The notes: generated by a model from the letters alone, not told the origin. A DNA stretch of 64,000 nt from Flavobacterium beibuense F44-8 (GCF_000769915.1 NZ_JRLV01000018.1:21029-85028); one strand, 5' to 3'; positions 1 through 8,772 are shown, numbered from the stretch's first letter. Program-made: numbers and translations.

Positions 1-338
1 AGTGTTGCATAATCCTCTTTACTTAATCTTTCACTAAGAGGTATGGTTGAAGTAGTCATGCTTTGCATAGCCATAAGTTCGGAAGGATCGTCAAAGTCGA
101 GTTCCAATGCCAGCTTATCGGTATTTTCAAAAGCTTTTTCTACCTTTTCCTTAATAAGGAAATCGTCTTCACACATCATGTGCATGGTTCCGTACAGATA
201 AGATGGTTCGGTTAACCCGTTACCCGATATTTCCCATAAAAGTGAATTCTCTAATTTTACTTTTTTCTCCTGAGCGTGCAAATTGCCCGATAATACTACT
301 GCTGCAAAAACTACGGCTAATTTGATTACTTTTTTCAT
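1..338 (-). CDS. TraB/GumN-family exported protein, 3' part outside window
   Basis: The first 112 codons of a minus-strand gene are visible; the rest lies beyond the left edge. The protein starts MKKVIKLAVVFAAVVLSG and has a clear signal peptide ending near LHAQ. The mature part reads LLWEISGNGLTEPSYLYGT followed by MHM, which is the N-terminal signature of the TraB/PrgY/GumN family (W-x-I-x-G...SYL-x-GT-x-H). In bacteria these are exported or surface metalloprotease-like proteins whose biochemical role is poorly defined. It lies 22 bp downstream of a small membrane protein on the same strand, so the two are probably co-transcribed. Confidence 0.75.
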   Translation of the reverse strand, partial: MKKVIKLAVVFAAVVLSGNLHAQEKKVKLENSLLWEISGNGLTEPSYLYGTMHMMCEDDFLIKEKVEKAFENTDKLALELDFDDPSELMAMQSMTTSTIPLSERLSKEDYAT

Positions 339-360
339 AATTGATTGTTTTGACTGATGA

Positions 361-573
361 TTAAACTTTCTTATTGTTTTTAAAATACTGTGTAACTGTA
401 GGTGTAAGCCCCTTCATTAAAAAGATTAAAGAAAAAAGGAATGGGAGGGACTGAAAATGTCCTTTAAATACAAAATGACTTACTAAAGTATAACTTAGGC
501 CTGCTGCTCCAAAAAATATAAGTAATAGGCCAGCAATACTTTTTTGCTGTGCTAATTGTGATTGATTTTTCAT
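361..573 (-). CDS. small membrane protein, unknown function
   Basis: A 70-residue protein with two predicted hydrophobic segments (about residues 12-33 and 41-55) between basic ends (MKNQSQLAQQK at the N terminus, KNNKKV at the C terminus). I do not recognise a family. The start is supported because the bases just upstream resemble those upstream of the following GumN-like gene (both are preceded by an AATTGTTTTGATTGATG-like stretch), and because the gene lies 22 bp ahead of it on the same strand. It is likely a small inner-membrane protein encoded in a two-gene unit. An overlapping frame of similar size is ignored because it lacks such context. Confidence 0.55.
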   Translation of the reverse strand: MKNQSQLAQQKSIAGLLLIFFGAAGLSYTLVSHFVFKGHFQSLPFLFSLIFLMKGLTPTVTQYFKNNKKV

Positions 574-668
574 AATTGTTTTGATTGATGTTATATGGAG
601 TAAGTAACAACAAAAAGCAAACGTTACAGAAAAAATGAATTATTTTTAAAAGTAGATTATGGTATATG

Positions 669-1385
669 TCAATGTCTTTGTAAAACCTTCCTTTTAATGA
701 CATAGAATTTAAGTAGTATGTAGTCGTATACTAAGGCTAATATGAGTGCTGAGCTTGCTATAAAAAGCACTTTCAGCTTTAAGTAGTAGTATGCAAATCC
801 ACCTGCTATACCTCCTGTAAAAAAGCATACAATAATAGCCAGTTTTAAATAGATACTTCTTTTAAGGGTGAAATTCTCATTGGCTGTTTTGTAAAACAAA
901 AGCTGAGACAGTTCAATACCTAGATCTGTAAATATTCCTGTTAAGTGTGTTGTCCTTACAACCGACTGCGATACCCTGGTTACCAAAGCATTTTGCAAAC
1001 CCATTGCAAACAATAGAATACAGGCTAATACATCAGGCTGATTAAAGTGTAAAGTGGCTGCTGTAATTAAAAGAATAATTTCAAGCAGGATGGGAACAAC
1101 ATAAGAAAGATTTTCCCTTTTACGTACGATAGTCTCACTTATAAGATTGGAACAGAAAGCACCGGCAAGAAAACTTACCAAAAACAACAGGTAAATAGCA
1201 GCGCTGGAGAACTCTTCGCTTACAAAAGTCCGTGAAAAGAAAGCAAAATGCCCCGTTACATTTGTTGTAAGTACATTTACAGATAATAGCCCTACAATGT
1301 TTACAATCCCAGCCACAAAAGATAAAAGGGATGCCAACCTGAGGTTATGCCCATACGATCTTCTTTTGCCTTTATGACGAAACAT
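669..1385 (-). CDS. YoaK/DUF1275 family membrane protein
   Basis: A 238-residue integral membrane protein with about six hydrophobic segments. It carries the family hallmarks in order: SFVAGIVNIVGLLSVNVLTT near residues 22-42 followed by NVTGHFAFF, then AMGLQNALVTRVSQSVVRTT near residue 125, followed by THLTGIFTDLGIELSQLL. These match the DUF1275 (YoaK, formerly UPF0700) family, whose substrate is unknown. Length is typical. It stands alone: the nearest same-strand gene ends about 100 bp away and the next gene upstream is divergent. No function is assigned beyond membrane protein. Confidence 0.8.
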   Translation of the reverse strand: MFRHKGKRRSYGHNLRLASLLSFVAGIVNIVGLLSVNVLTTNVTGHFAFFSRTFVSEEFSSAAIYLLFLVSFLAGAFCSNLISETIVRKRENLSYVVPILLEIILLITAATLHFNQPDVLACILLFAMGLQNALVTRVSQSVVRTTHLTGIFTDLGIELSQLLFYKTANENFTLKRSIYLKLAIIVCFFTGGIAGGFAYYYLKLKVLFIASSALILALVYDYILLKFYVIKRKVLQRH

Positions 1386-1550
1386 TTACTGTAATTTTTG
1401 TAACATAAAGATACTCTTTTTCTGAGCAATATTTAGTCGATACTTGAGGGTTTAAAACAGTATGTAGAAAGGTTTTTTAGACAATAAATTTTCTCCTTAT
1501 CTTGTTATATATTTATTTGCTGGTAAACCTGTTACCAAAAAACCGATACT

Positions 1551-2075
1551 ATGAAAAGATTCGCTCTAATTTTCCTTTTTACATTTTTACTCTCTCCAAA
1601 AAGTTATTCTCAGGTATGCGGCGGAGGTATCCTTACTTTCAACATTTATACTTTGAATGGAGAAGACGTAAAAGAATTTGATTACGAAATATTTCCTGTT
1701 TCCAGAGAACTTCTTCAAAAAAACTACTATGATAAGCTAACAATAAAAAAATATAAAGATTGTCCGGAATATTCCCTTTTTAAAGATGTTCAGAAAAGCG
1801 GCAGCATAATTGGCAAAGTATTCGTAGACCAAATTATTGACAATAATGACCCTAAACTCAATGCTAAGTTACAAGAGTTATTAGATACATCTGCAATCGC
1901 ACAGAAAGGGACTATTACATCTACCTTGTTTTTTAGCACAAGGGAAAACCAAAGCTTCCCTATTGTATTAAAAATATCAAATGGTGACAGGGAGGTTTAT
2001 ATACTCGGAAATTATTTTGGGAATTGTGATCGTGAGGCTTCATTACTATGGGGTAAAGGCTATAAAATTAAATAG
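1551..2075 (+). CDS. exported protein of unknown function
   Basis: A 174-residue protein with a signal peptide (MKRFALIFLFTFLLSPKSYS, cleavage likely before QVCGGG). The mature part has four cysteines and mixed alpha/beta character but no motif I recognise. The ATG is preceded by a small dyad, GGTAA-N5-TTACC, about 20 bases upstream. A lipoprotein gene begins one base after its stop codon, so the two are almost certainly translated from one message and may act together in the cell envelope. Confidence 0.6.
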   Translation: MKRFALIFLFTFLLSPKSYSQVCGGGILTFNIYTLNGEDVKEFDYEIFPVSRELLQKNYYDKLTIKKYKDCPEYSLFKDVQKSGSIIGKVFVDQIIDNNDPKLNAKLQELLDTSAIAQKGTITSTLFFSTRENQSFPIVLKISNGDREVYILGNYFGNCDREASLLWGKGYKIK

Positions 2076-2076
2076 C

Positions 2077-2796
2077 ATGAAAACTATAATCCTTTTAATT
2101 TTTGTATGCTTTATTCTCATAAGCTGTAATAACAAAACACCTAACAACATCCTAATGAATGAAATCACTACTAACCCTGTGACTAAACCGCCAGTCCTAG
2201 AAGTCATACCTGATACATTGGTAAAAGTCAGCAAGCCTTTTATGTTAAATGGAAATGAATGTTATTGGGAACATAAACTCATAAATGGTGAAGAAATCAT
2301 TATAAAACTCTTCGATTATAAGACTCACACATTACTTTTAAAGCACCACGATGTTTACCCTCCGCCAAACTACAACAAAAACAATTACCTTGACGAGATA
2401 AATAAGGAGAGCTTAGAAGATGTGAGTTTTGACGGCTATACCGACATCCTATTAAAAAGTTATTCCGGGAACATGGCTATGAATGACAGAGTGTATGTTT
2501 ATCTATTTGATCATAAGGAAGAAAAATACATTTCAGCAGATGACTTAGAAGCCAATCGTATAGAACGTATTGACAAGAAGAACAGAAAGCTTATTAGCAG
2601 CAATGAATATCGCTACGGAACAGACAGTATTATTCACCACTTTGATAAAGCCGGAAAAATTAAATTCACAGATGAATTTTCACATTATCGCATTTTAGAA
2701 GATACTACGTGGATAGACTACAAAACTTACAGGAAAATTGTAAACGGCGAGACCGTTAATGAAAGAACTCAAAGTGATACTATAAGATGGAAATAA
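2077..2796 (+). CDS. lipoprotein with XAC2610-like region
   Basis: A 239-residue lipoprotein starting MKTIILLIFVCFILISCNN with a clear lipobox (LISC) at residues 14-17. I chose this start over an in-frame ATG 96 bases upstream because only this one gives a signal sequence and because it follows the previous stop codon directly. Around residue 105-150 the protein reads DVSFDGYTDILLKSYSG and then VYLFDHKEEKY, which resembles the XAC2610-related/FG-GAP-like domain seen in many Bacteroidota lipoproteins (a DxxFDGxxD loop followed by a strand). Function is unknown. It is followed by a long stem-loop shared with the convergent gene. Confidence 0.65.
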   Translation: MKTIILLIFVCFILISCNNKTPNNILMNEITTNPVTKPPVLEVIPDTLVKVSKPFMLNGNECYWEHKLINGEEIIIKLFDYKTHTLLLKHHDVYPPPNYNKNNYLDEINKESLEDVSFDGYTDILLKSYSGNMAMNDRVYVYLFDHKEEKYISADDLEANRIERIDKKNRKLISSNEYRYGTDSIIHHFDKAGKIKFTDEFSHYRILEDTTWIDYKTYRKIVNGETVNERTQSDTIRWK

Positions 2797-2912
2797 GTCT
2801 CTAAGATTACTAGCCTGAAAGCTGTTATGCCGTAGTCTTTTGTTGTAACAATAATCCTCATCGACAATCACGTAACTGGATTTTTTTGATTTTTATTTGA
2901 AAAATAGTAGTA

Positions 2913-2975
2913 TATATTAAAAGATTAAATAAAAAGTGAGGTATGACCCCTCTTTTTATTTAATCTTTTAATATA
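2913..2975. terminator. long bidirectional stem-loop between convergent genes
   Basis: An inverted repeat with arms of about 27 bases starting TATATTAAAAGATTAAATAA pairs with its mirror ending in TTAATATA; the tip is GAGG-N7-CCTC. Only two bases of one arm are unpaired. The A/T-rich arms provide T-runs on both strands. It lies between the lipoprotein gene (plus) and the beta-helix gene (minus) and is best read as a terminator for both. Confidence 0.7.
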
Positions 2976-3011
2976 CATGTTCCCATAATATATCAATTAT
3001 TTCAAACCATA

Positions 3012-5024
3012 TTAAGGCGAAGAACTTTTTACCAATGAAGTTAACTGATATATACCTCCAGAAAGTCCCGTATCTATTTTTGTAAATCCTGCAATTTCAC
3101 CATTTGTCAATGTAAGAGTTGACCTATTTGTAAGGAAAATATTGTTCGTATTATTAAACGTTATACTGTTACCATTAGCCCGTATAAAAACAGTTTCCCC
3201 TGCTGACAGAGAAGAATTAATGGTTTTAATTACTGTTGATGTAGGTGAAACAAATATTATTTTATTATGCTTAATATTTAAAATTCCTCCTGACTGAACA
3301 GATAGCACTTGCATAATCCCACTGGTTTTTGACAATTCAGGATTAGAAAAACTATTCCCATAAGCTTCTATCCCTTCATTAGTACTATCACCAAGTATGA
3401 ATAAATCGTTTGTACTTTCGGAAGTTATTGCACTAACTGTAACAAAGTTATTAGCAACCGTTGCTTGTGAATTTATAGATTGAATAATTATACCATTACT
3501 TATATTTGAGGAACTTGCTCCCAAACTCCCGTAACCGGCAGCATTAGCAAATCGACTGTTTAAAACATTAATACTTTTACATGGTTGAACTTTTCCGTCC
3601 AGTACAACTGCAACACCCAAATTTTCAAACCAACAATTATCTAAAGTGACATTTTCAACGTGATTCAAATAAACACCATAATCACCCTCCTGAATCGTAG
3701 CATTTATAAATGATATAACTGCTGGAGAACAACTCCCCAAGTACGATATATCAACTACATGCCCAGTATGATATCTATTACCATTTGTATATCCGTTAAA
3801 ACCACAATTCAGAAAAGTCATCTGTCCATGCTGACCTATCATTTTTAAAGCACAACTTGCGCTTGATGCCTGATTACTCATTCTAACATGTACATTCTGA
3901 AATATACATAATTGATTAGGACCTGTGAAATCTCCTAAAGCCTCAGAAAAAATACCATGTCCTTTAAACCCATCAATCTCAATATTTTTAAATATGGAAT
4001 TCCATAAACCACAACTTGGCCATGAAGTTCCTGTTCTGTCTGCTTTAAAATGAAAGCATCCTTTATCCAAGTTATTCCCTCTAATTTTAAAATTTGATAC
4101 TGATGTTTTAACAGGACCTTTTTCCATTTCAAACAAATAAGGTTCTGACCCAATAGCACTTAAGATAGTCGCATCAAATGAGTCCCCTACAATATCAACA
4201 CCCAATTTTAAAGTGATTTTGTTAACTTTCCATACCCCAGATGGCACAAAAACAGTTCTCCCTTTTGTTGGATGTGTAGTACTTGTTGTACTATCGTTAG
4301 CATTTTGTTCTGCAAAATCAATAGCTCTCTGAAAAGCACTTGTAATGTCTGTGTTATTAATTATCCCAAAAAAAGCCACACTAATAGCCCCTTCATATTC
4401 TCTAACCCATCTTCCAGATGTGCTACTAGTCGATTTAATGAGTGTACCGTTATTATCTTGACCAAAATAACCTGAGCCTAACAATGGACTTTCATTTCTC
4501 CATCTGAAAACACCTCCCCCACCATCATTCACTGATGTATGATATTTAACATAAATAATATCTCCCACACTCATTCCTGTAATACTTCTTAATTCCTGAA
4601 TGGTTTTTACAACCATAATTGCATTGTCAGTATTTTCTGAATACAAAGCATAAGGAACACTCATCAATTGATTAGCTCCTACTAAACTATAGTTTGTCCC
4701 TCCCGCTATATCAATCTCAACCTTTAAAAATTTATTATTTACGCCCCACTTTATACTGCTAAAGTTACCTGTTATTGGAGTCCCTTGACCAATGTTTAAG
4801 CTAAAAACTCCTTGATCGTTAGTCATTGTGGATGTTGTTTCTGCATAAACAACTGTACCCGTACCTGAATTGTCTAAAATACTCAATTTAACACCTATGT
4901 TTTGATTTATAACAGGGTTTCCTGAAGTATCAAAGGCAACTGCCTGATAACTTATTCCTTGAGGTACCTGTGCAAAAAGAGTAAATCCAGATAATAGGAT
5001 AATCAAAATAATAATTTTATTCAT
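3012..5024 (-). CDS. exported right-handed beta-helix (pectate-lyase-superfamily) protein
   Basis: A 670-residue protein with a signal peptide (MNKIIILIILLSGFTLFAQ). Residues about 20-130 form an N-terminal module common in Bacteroidota surface proteins (GISYQAVAFDTSGNPV ... INQNIGVKLSILD ... GANQLMSVPYALYSEN). Residues about 140-220 resemble the linker of phage tail-spike-like proteins (VGDIIYVKYHTSVNDGGGG, GRWVREYEG, AFFGI). From about residue 225 comes a pectate lyase 3-like beta-helix (AFQRAIDFAEQ, TVFVPSGVWKVNKITLKLGV), with repeated strands and an N-rich ladder to the end. No T9SS domain is visible at its own C terminus. A small T9SS protein gene ends 3 bp before its start codon, so the pair is an operon. 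It probably binds or cleaves a polysaccharide; the substrate is unknown. Confidence 0.75.
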   Translation of the reverse strand: MNKIIILIILLSGFTLFAQVPQGISYQAVAFDTSGNPVINQNIGVKLSILDNSGTGTVVYAETTSTMTNDQGVFSLNIGQGTPITGNFSSIKWGVNNKFLKVEIDIAGGTNYSLVGANQLMSVPYALYSENTDNAIMVVKTIQELRSITGMSVGDIIYVKYHTSVNDGGGGVFRWRNESPLLGSGYFGQDNNGTLIKSTSSTSGRWVREYEGAISVAFFGIINNTDITSAFQRAIDFAEQNANDSTTSTTHPTKGRTVFVPSGVWKVNKITLKLGVDIVGDSFDATILSAIGSEPYLFEMEKGPVKTSVSNFKIRGNNLDKGCFHFKADRTGTSWPSCGLWNSIFKNIEIDGFKGHGIFSEALGDFTGPNQLCIFQNVHVRMSNQASSASCALKMIGQHGQMTFLNCGFNGYTNGNRYHTGHVVDISYLGSCSPAVISFINATIQEGDYGVYLNHVENVTLDNCWFENLGVAVVLDGKVQPCKSINVLNSRFANAAGYGSLGASSSNISNGIIIQSINSQATVANNFVTVSAITSESTNDLFILGDSTNEGIEAYGNSFSNPELSKTSGIMQVLSVQSGGILNIKHNKIIFVSPTSTVIKTINSSLSAGETVFIRANGNSITFNNTNNIFLTNRSTLTLTNGEIAGFTKIDTGLSGGIYQLTSLVKSSSP

Positions 5025-5027
5025 AAT

Positions 5028-5519
5028 TTAATTTTTTAATATTGGATATCGCTCAGTTGTATTCAAATCAGTCATTATTGTATATCCTCCTTTAGGAAGA
5101 AAATTTAAGTCTACACAGTTATCTGCTACACTCCCTGCATAAATCATTCTTCCTTCTGTATTAAAGATTTTTATTTTTTTCACAGGGGAGTCAGACTGAA
5201 AATAAAGTTGACTATCAACTGGATTAGGGTATATCACAAAATTTCCTGATATTCCTTTAGATTCATCTTTATTTTGAGCATCTATATAAGACTCTACAAT
5301 AATTTCTTCAAAAACATGAGTCAATTCTTTTTCTTCCTCTGTTTTTTCATCAGATTGAGGAAGCACATAAATCTTACCTACCACATAAGAAATTTGGTTA
5401 TTTGAGAAAGTTCCTGTATGGGCCACAGGTGGAACTTTATTTTCTGCATTGTCTTTATCTTGGGCAAAAAGACCTGTAAAACAATTAAAAATAAGAATCA
5501 AATATTTTTTTTTTATCAT
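5028..5519 (-). CDS. small exported protein with T9SS type A sorting domain
   Basis: A 163-residue protein. I start it at MIKKKYLILIFNCFTGLFAQ because this gives a proper signal peptide; a longer frame adds 11 residues without one. The mature N-terminal half is short and charged (EEKELTHVFEEIIVES). Residues about 95-163 form a T9SS sorting domain: FVIYPNPVDSQLYF, then KKIKIFNTEGRMIYAG, then LPKGGYTIMTDLNT, then a basic or aromatic end. It should be exported by the type IX system. It precedes the beta-helix gene by 3 bp, so it may supply the surface anchor or secretion route for a partner without its own sorting domain; this pairing is inference. Confidence 0.75.
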   Translation of the reverse strand: MIKKKYLILIFNCFTGLFAQDKDNAENKVPPVAHTGTFSNNQISYVVGKIYVLPQSDEKTEEEKELTHVFEEIIVESYIDAQNKDESKGISGNFVIYPNPVDSQLYFQSDSPVKKIKIFNTEGRMIYAGSVADNCVDLNFLPKGGYTIMTDLNTTERYPILKN

Positions 5520-5758
5520 ATAAAATAATTTAAAGTGACAAAATAACAACATTAGGTTAAAAAGAGATTTTAAAAATTTATAAATCGATTAATTACATAT
5601 CTTACAGGTTAAAAATTCTCACCCTACTTTAAGTAATTAAATAAACAATATCAGTGAAGTTTTATTTTTTATAATATTTTCTATTTTTATTATCTTAATT
5701 TTTTGCCTGAGTCCCATAATCTTCCATTACGTCCTTTACAATCAACTTATCCTACTTA

Positions 5759-6137
5759 TTATAATTTACCAACTCTGAAAATAGGGAAGGGTTGGTTTTT
5801 ATTCCCTGCCAAATCTCCGAAAGACTCCTCTTCTTTAAATATGGTTGGTGCACATAATGAATAAAATTGTACCTAAAGTAAAAAATAATGCAGCAAAGTA
5901 AAACAAACTTCAATTGAATTGCAATTGTAAATCAATGATTAAAATATAATCATTTTTCAAACTAGCTTCAAATGGAGTTTTCAATTTATTTAGCATACAT
6001 ACCAAAATCGGAATAACAATGAGGCAAATGTATGACTTAACAAATATCTTATTATTGCTGAGTATAGCTATATTCAACCATTTTATAAATTCCAAAACAA
6101 TATTTTTAAAGATTAGCTTATTATTAATTTCGCACAA
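5759..6137 (-). pseudogene. decayed membrane-protein gene (in-frame TGA plus frameshift)
   Basis: An open frame from a TTG at 6137 runs to a TGA at 5910-5912 and encodes two hydrophobic segments (SYICLIVIPILVCML). Reading straight through the TGA in the same frame gives SLFYFAALFFTLGTILFIMC, a further membrane segment, up to a TAA near 5833. A one-frame shift at that point continues as KEEESFGDLAGNKN and ends at 5759. The TGA falls where FN-W-SLFYF would be natural (TGG to TGA). The three pieces together look like one small membrane protein of about 125 residues inactivated by a nonsense change and an indel. The flanks (5553-5758 and 6138-6365) are AT-rich, with nothing else I can support. 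Confidence 0.5.
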
Positions 6138-6365
6138 TATTATTTTAACTAACCTAGTTATTACTTCGCAAAAAATAGCTAAAGCAAATTAGCTTAAATT
6201 AATAGCTAACATAATGCTTTATGTAATAAGAATTCTTAAGTTATCGATTGTAAATTACGTCTTTTATTAATACCCAAAGGCACAATTCAAGTAGCATGTA
6301 TTAATACAAATAGCCTAAACATAGAAATATGAAATTAATATCATTCCTAACCTCTCCAAAAACAA

Positions 6366-6406
6366 AAAATCCTTACAAAACTGAATACCAGCTTTATAAG
6401 GATTTT
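6366..6406 (-). terminator. terminator of tRNA-Ser
   Basis: A perfect 10-bp stem, AAAATCCTTA paired with TAAGGATTTT, lies directly downstream of tRNA-Ser on the minus strand. It is followed on that strand by a run of T (plus-strand AACAAAAAAT), as expected for intrinsic termination. Confidence 0.7.
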
Positions 6407-6411
6407 ATCAG

Positions 6412-6499
6412 CAGAGAGGAAGGGATTCGAACCCTCGATGCCCTTTTGGAGCATACACACTTTCCAGGCGTGCGCCTTCGACCACTCGGCCACCTCTCT
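6412..6499 (-). tRNA. tRNA-Ser(GGA)
   Basis: An 88-base class II tRNA on the minus strand. The acceptor stem AGAGAGG pairs perfectly with CCTCTCT, followed by discriminator G, which is usual for tRNA-Ser. The anticodon loop is CTGGAAA, giving anticodon GGA. The T arm reads GGGTTCGAATCCC, and a long variable arm is present. CCA is not encoded. It lies 47 bp downstream of ansA and has its own terminator. Confidence 0.95.
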
Positions 6500-6546
6500 A
6501 AATTATTGCGGCTGCAAAAATAGTATTAAATAGTTTATATCAAAAA

Positions 6547-7578
6547 TTATTGTGACAATTCTCCGCAAACAGGAGCTTCGAAAATTGTTTTAAAGTCGGC
6601 TACAGGTGTACCTTTACCTAACATGTACATCAGTTTGGTTATGGCAGCTTCGGTAGTAATGTCAGCCCCCGAGATAACCCCTATTTCCTTTAGCTTGGTA
6701 CTGGTTTCATAATGCCCCATGTTAACACTACCTCCAGAGCATTGCGTTACATTTACAATGTACAGTCCGCGGTTAATAGCATCCTGCAATATGTTTATAA
6801 ACCAGTCTTCAGTAGGTGCGTTGCCCGAACCATAGGTTTCCAGCACTACCCCTTTAAGCTCCGGAGTGTTTAAAATGGAAGTAAGTACCTTTTCGTTAAT
6901 ACCCGGGAATATTTTTATGATAACCACATTATCATCCAGCTTATAATGCACGTTAAGGTCTCTGTTTCCGTCGGCTTTAAGCAGTAATTCCTTATTGATT
7001 TTTAAATGCACACCCGATTCTGCCAGTGGCGGATAGTTAGGCGATGTAAAGGCGTTAAAATGCTCGGCACTAATCTTGGTGGTACGATTACCCCTGTACA
7101 GTTTGTATTCAAAATACAGTGACACTTCCCTAACCCCGGGGTGGTTGTTATGCCTTAACGAAGCGATTTGTATAGCCGTGATAAGGTTTTCCTTAGCGTC
7201 GGTACGCAGATCACCAATAGGAAGCTGAGAGCCCGTAAACACCACAGGCTTGTTAAGCCCTTCCAGCATAAAGCTTAATGCAGAAGCCGAATATGACATG
7301 GTATCTGACCCGTGCAGGATAACAAATCCGTCAAAGTCATCATAATGTTCTTCTATCATTTTGGCCATTTGAGCCCATTGGGCAGTGTCCATGTTAGAAG
7401 AATCTATAGGAGTTTCAAAAGACACCGTTTCAATGTTACAGTCCAGCTGCTTTAGTTCGGGTATCCTTTGTAATAGTTTTTTAAAGTTGAACGCTTTTAA
7501 TACACCGGTTTCAAAATCCTTAACCATACCAATGGTACCTCCGGTGTAAATAAGTAATATAGTAGGTTTAGATTGCAT
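6547..7578 (-). CDS. ansA: type I (cytoplasmic) L-asparaginase
   Basis: A 343-residue enzyme that hydrolyses L-asparagine to aspartate and ammonia. No signal peptide is present, which fits the cytoplasmic type I class. The first active-site motif YTGGTIG is at residues 11-17 (Thr15), and the second, HGSDTMSYSAS, starts at His89 with Asp92-Thr93. GSQLPIGDLRTDAKEN follows as in AnsA. Length matches the family. Its start overlaps the end of the upstream acyltransferase gene by 11 bp, implying translational coupling in a tatD-acyltransferase-ansA cluster. Confidence 0.93.
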   Translation of the reverse strand: MQSKPTILLIYTGGTIGMVKDFETGVLKAFNFKKLLQRIPELKQLDCNIETVSFETPIDSSNMDTAQWAQMAKMIEEHYDDFDGFVILHGSDTMSYSASALSFMLEGLNKPVVFTGSQLPIGDLRTDAKENLITAIQIASLRHNNHPGVREVSLYFEYKLYRGNRTTKISAEHFNAFTSPNYPPLAESGVHLKINKELLLKADGNRDLNVHYKLDDNVVIIKIFPGINEKVLTSILNTPELKGVVLETYGSGNAPTEDWFINILQDAINRGLYIVNVTQCSGGSVNMGHYETSTKLKEIGVISGADITTEAAITKLMYMLGKGTPVADFKTIFEAPVCGELSQ

Positions 7579-8704
7579 TTTGATATTTCATTTTATTAGC
7601 CACCGGATTGGCATACATAGCCAGGAAACCTTCTCTTAAAACCTTATTATCGTTATCAATACGCATTTCAAGGCGTCGTTCAAACAACTGTTTTTCCTTA
7701 TCGGTATAATACTTTGAAAAACGGGTAGTATCGTTCAGTAAATCGTAAGCAATATAATTGGTAGGCCAAAGCTTATAGGTAGTAAGTATCGACTCATCTA
7801 TTACCTGAGCCAGTGCCTGTATTTGCTTATTTTGGTTATCAAACTCATCGGCTATCTTATCCAAATCATCCGTAAGCATATCACCCACGTGGATATGGAT
7901 TCTCTTCTTTTGCCCCATGATTCCGCTTAACAGCGTAATGAAATCTTCATTCTTTTCCTTAATGTAAATCTCATCTTTGGCTTTTGCCAAAAGCTGTGGC
8001 ATTTTCAGCATATCGGTAGGATCATACTCATACGATATGGAAACCGGAACAATTTTAAGCTTTTTAAAATAATGCATGAGGTTCTTCTCGTCAGATCCCA
8101 TTGCAAGCATTTTAAGTACACCCTGCTGGGTAGCATCGTCACCATCTTTAGTCCTACCCTCGCGCTGTGCTATCCAAACCGAACGGTTTTCACGGTTAAG
8201 CAACTGGCAAATGTATTCAGACATCAGTTTAGAGCTTTGCAGCAATTCCCTTGGCGGAAGATTACGCTGTACCAAAAAGTTTCGGTTAAGTCGTGACAGC
8301 ACATGTAAAAATGTTTTCTGCACCAGGTTATCACCAATGGCAGAAGCCGTCATTACAAGTCCGTGATCGTATAATGAAACATTAAGCAGTGAGGTATCCA
8401 GTATTATATCCCTGTGATTTGAAATAAACAGGTATGGAGTATGCGGTTCCAGTTTTTCAAACCCCGAAGTGGTAAGGCCTTCTGAGCTTTTTTCCAACAC
8501 CTTTTGTACGGCGTGGTAAATAAAGTTAATCTGAAAATCCCTTTTAGAATGCGTCTTTCTCAGTTGCTGTACCCACACTGCCTCATCGACATCGGGGAAA
8601 GCAAAACTCATAAGCGCTTTCATCATAGGGTGGTCTACAACGCTACAAATAGCTTCATTCACCTCGGTATCATAAAAGGGCCTGATATGGTCAAATTTCG
8701 ACAT
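7568..8704 (-). CDS. 1-acylglycerol-3-phosphate acyltransferase-like (PlsC superfamily)
   Basis: A 378-residue protein of the PlsC/acyltransferase superfamily, expected to transfer an acyl chain to a glycerophospholipid precursor at the membrane. The catalytic motif region is FISNHRDIILDTSLLN (His97, Asp103). The substrate motif region reads WIAQREGRTKDGDDATQQG, and a later segment, KIVPVSISYEYDP, matches the third conserved block. It is longer than classical PlsC (about 240 residues), with extra N- and C-terminal segments, as in the long form common in Bacteroidota. The spacing between His and Asp is five residues rather than the textbook four. It overlaps ansA downstream. Confidence 0.8.
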   Translation of the reverse strand: MSKFDHIRPFYDTEVNEAICSVVDHPMMKALMSFAFPDVDEAVWVQQLRKTHSKRDFQINFIYHAVQKVLEKSSEGLTTSGFEKLEPHTPYLFISNHRDIILDTSLLNVSLYDHGLVMTASAIGDNLVQKTFLHVLSRLNRNFLVQRNLPPRELLQSSKLMSEYICQLLNRENRSVWIAQREGRTKDGDDATQQGVLKMLAMGSDEKNLMHYFKKLKIVPVSISYEYDPTDMLKMPQLLAKAKDEIYIKEKNEDFITLLSGIMGQKKRIHIHVGDMLTDDLDKIADEFDNQNKQIQALAQVIDESILTTYKLWPTNYIAYDLLNDTTRFSKYYTDKEKQLFERRLEMRIDNDNKVLREGFLAMYANPVANKMKYQNAI

Positions 8705-8772
8705 GTACTTCTTTAGGGTTAAAACAGTTTACAAAAAAACAAAAAAAATATCAATTTTACAGGAATTCTGCG

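Noticed and set aside
6329..6523. Plus-strand 64-codon reading frame
   Set aside because: It runs across the antisense of tRNA-Ser(GGA) and its terminator; its residues (GIRTLDALLEH) are just the translated tRNA complement.
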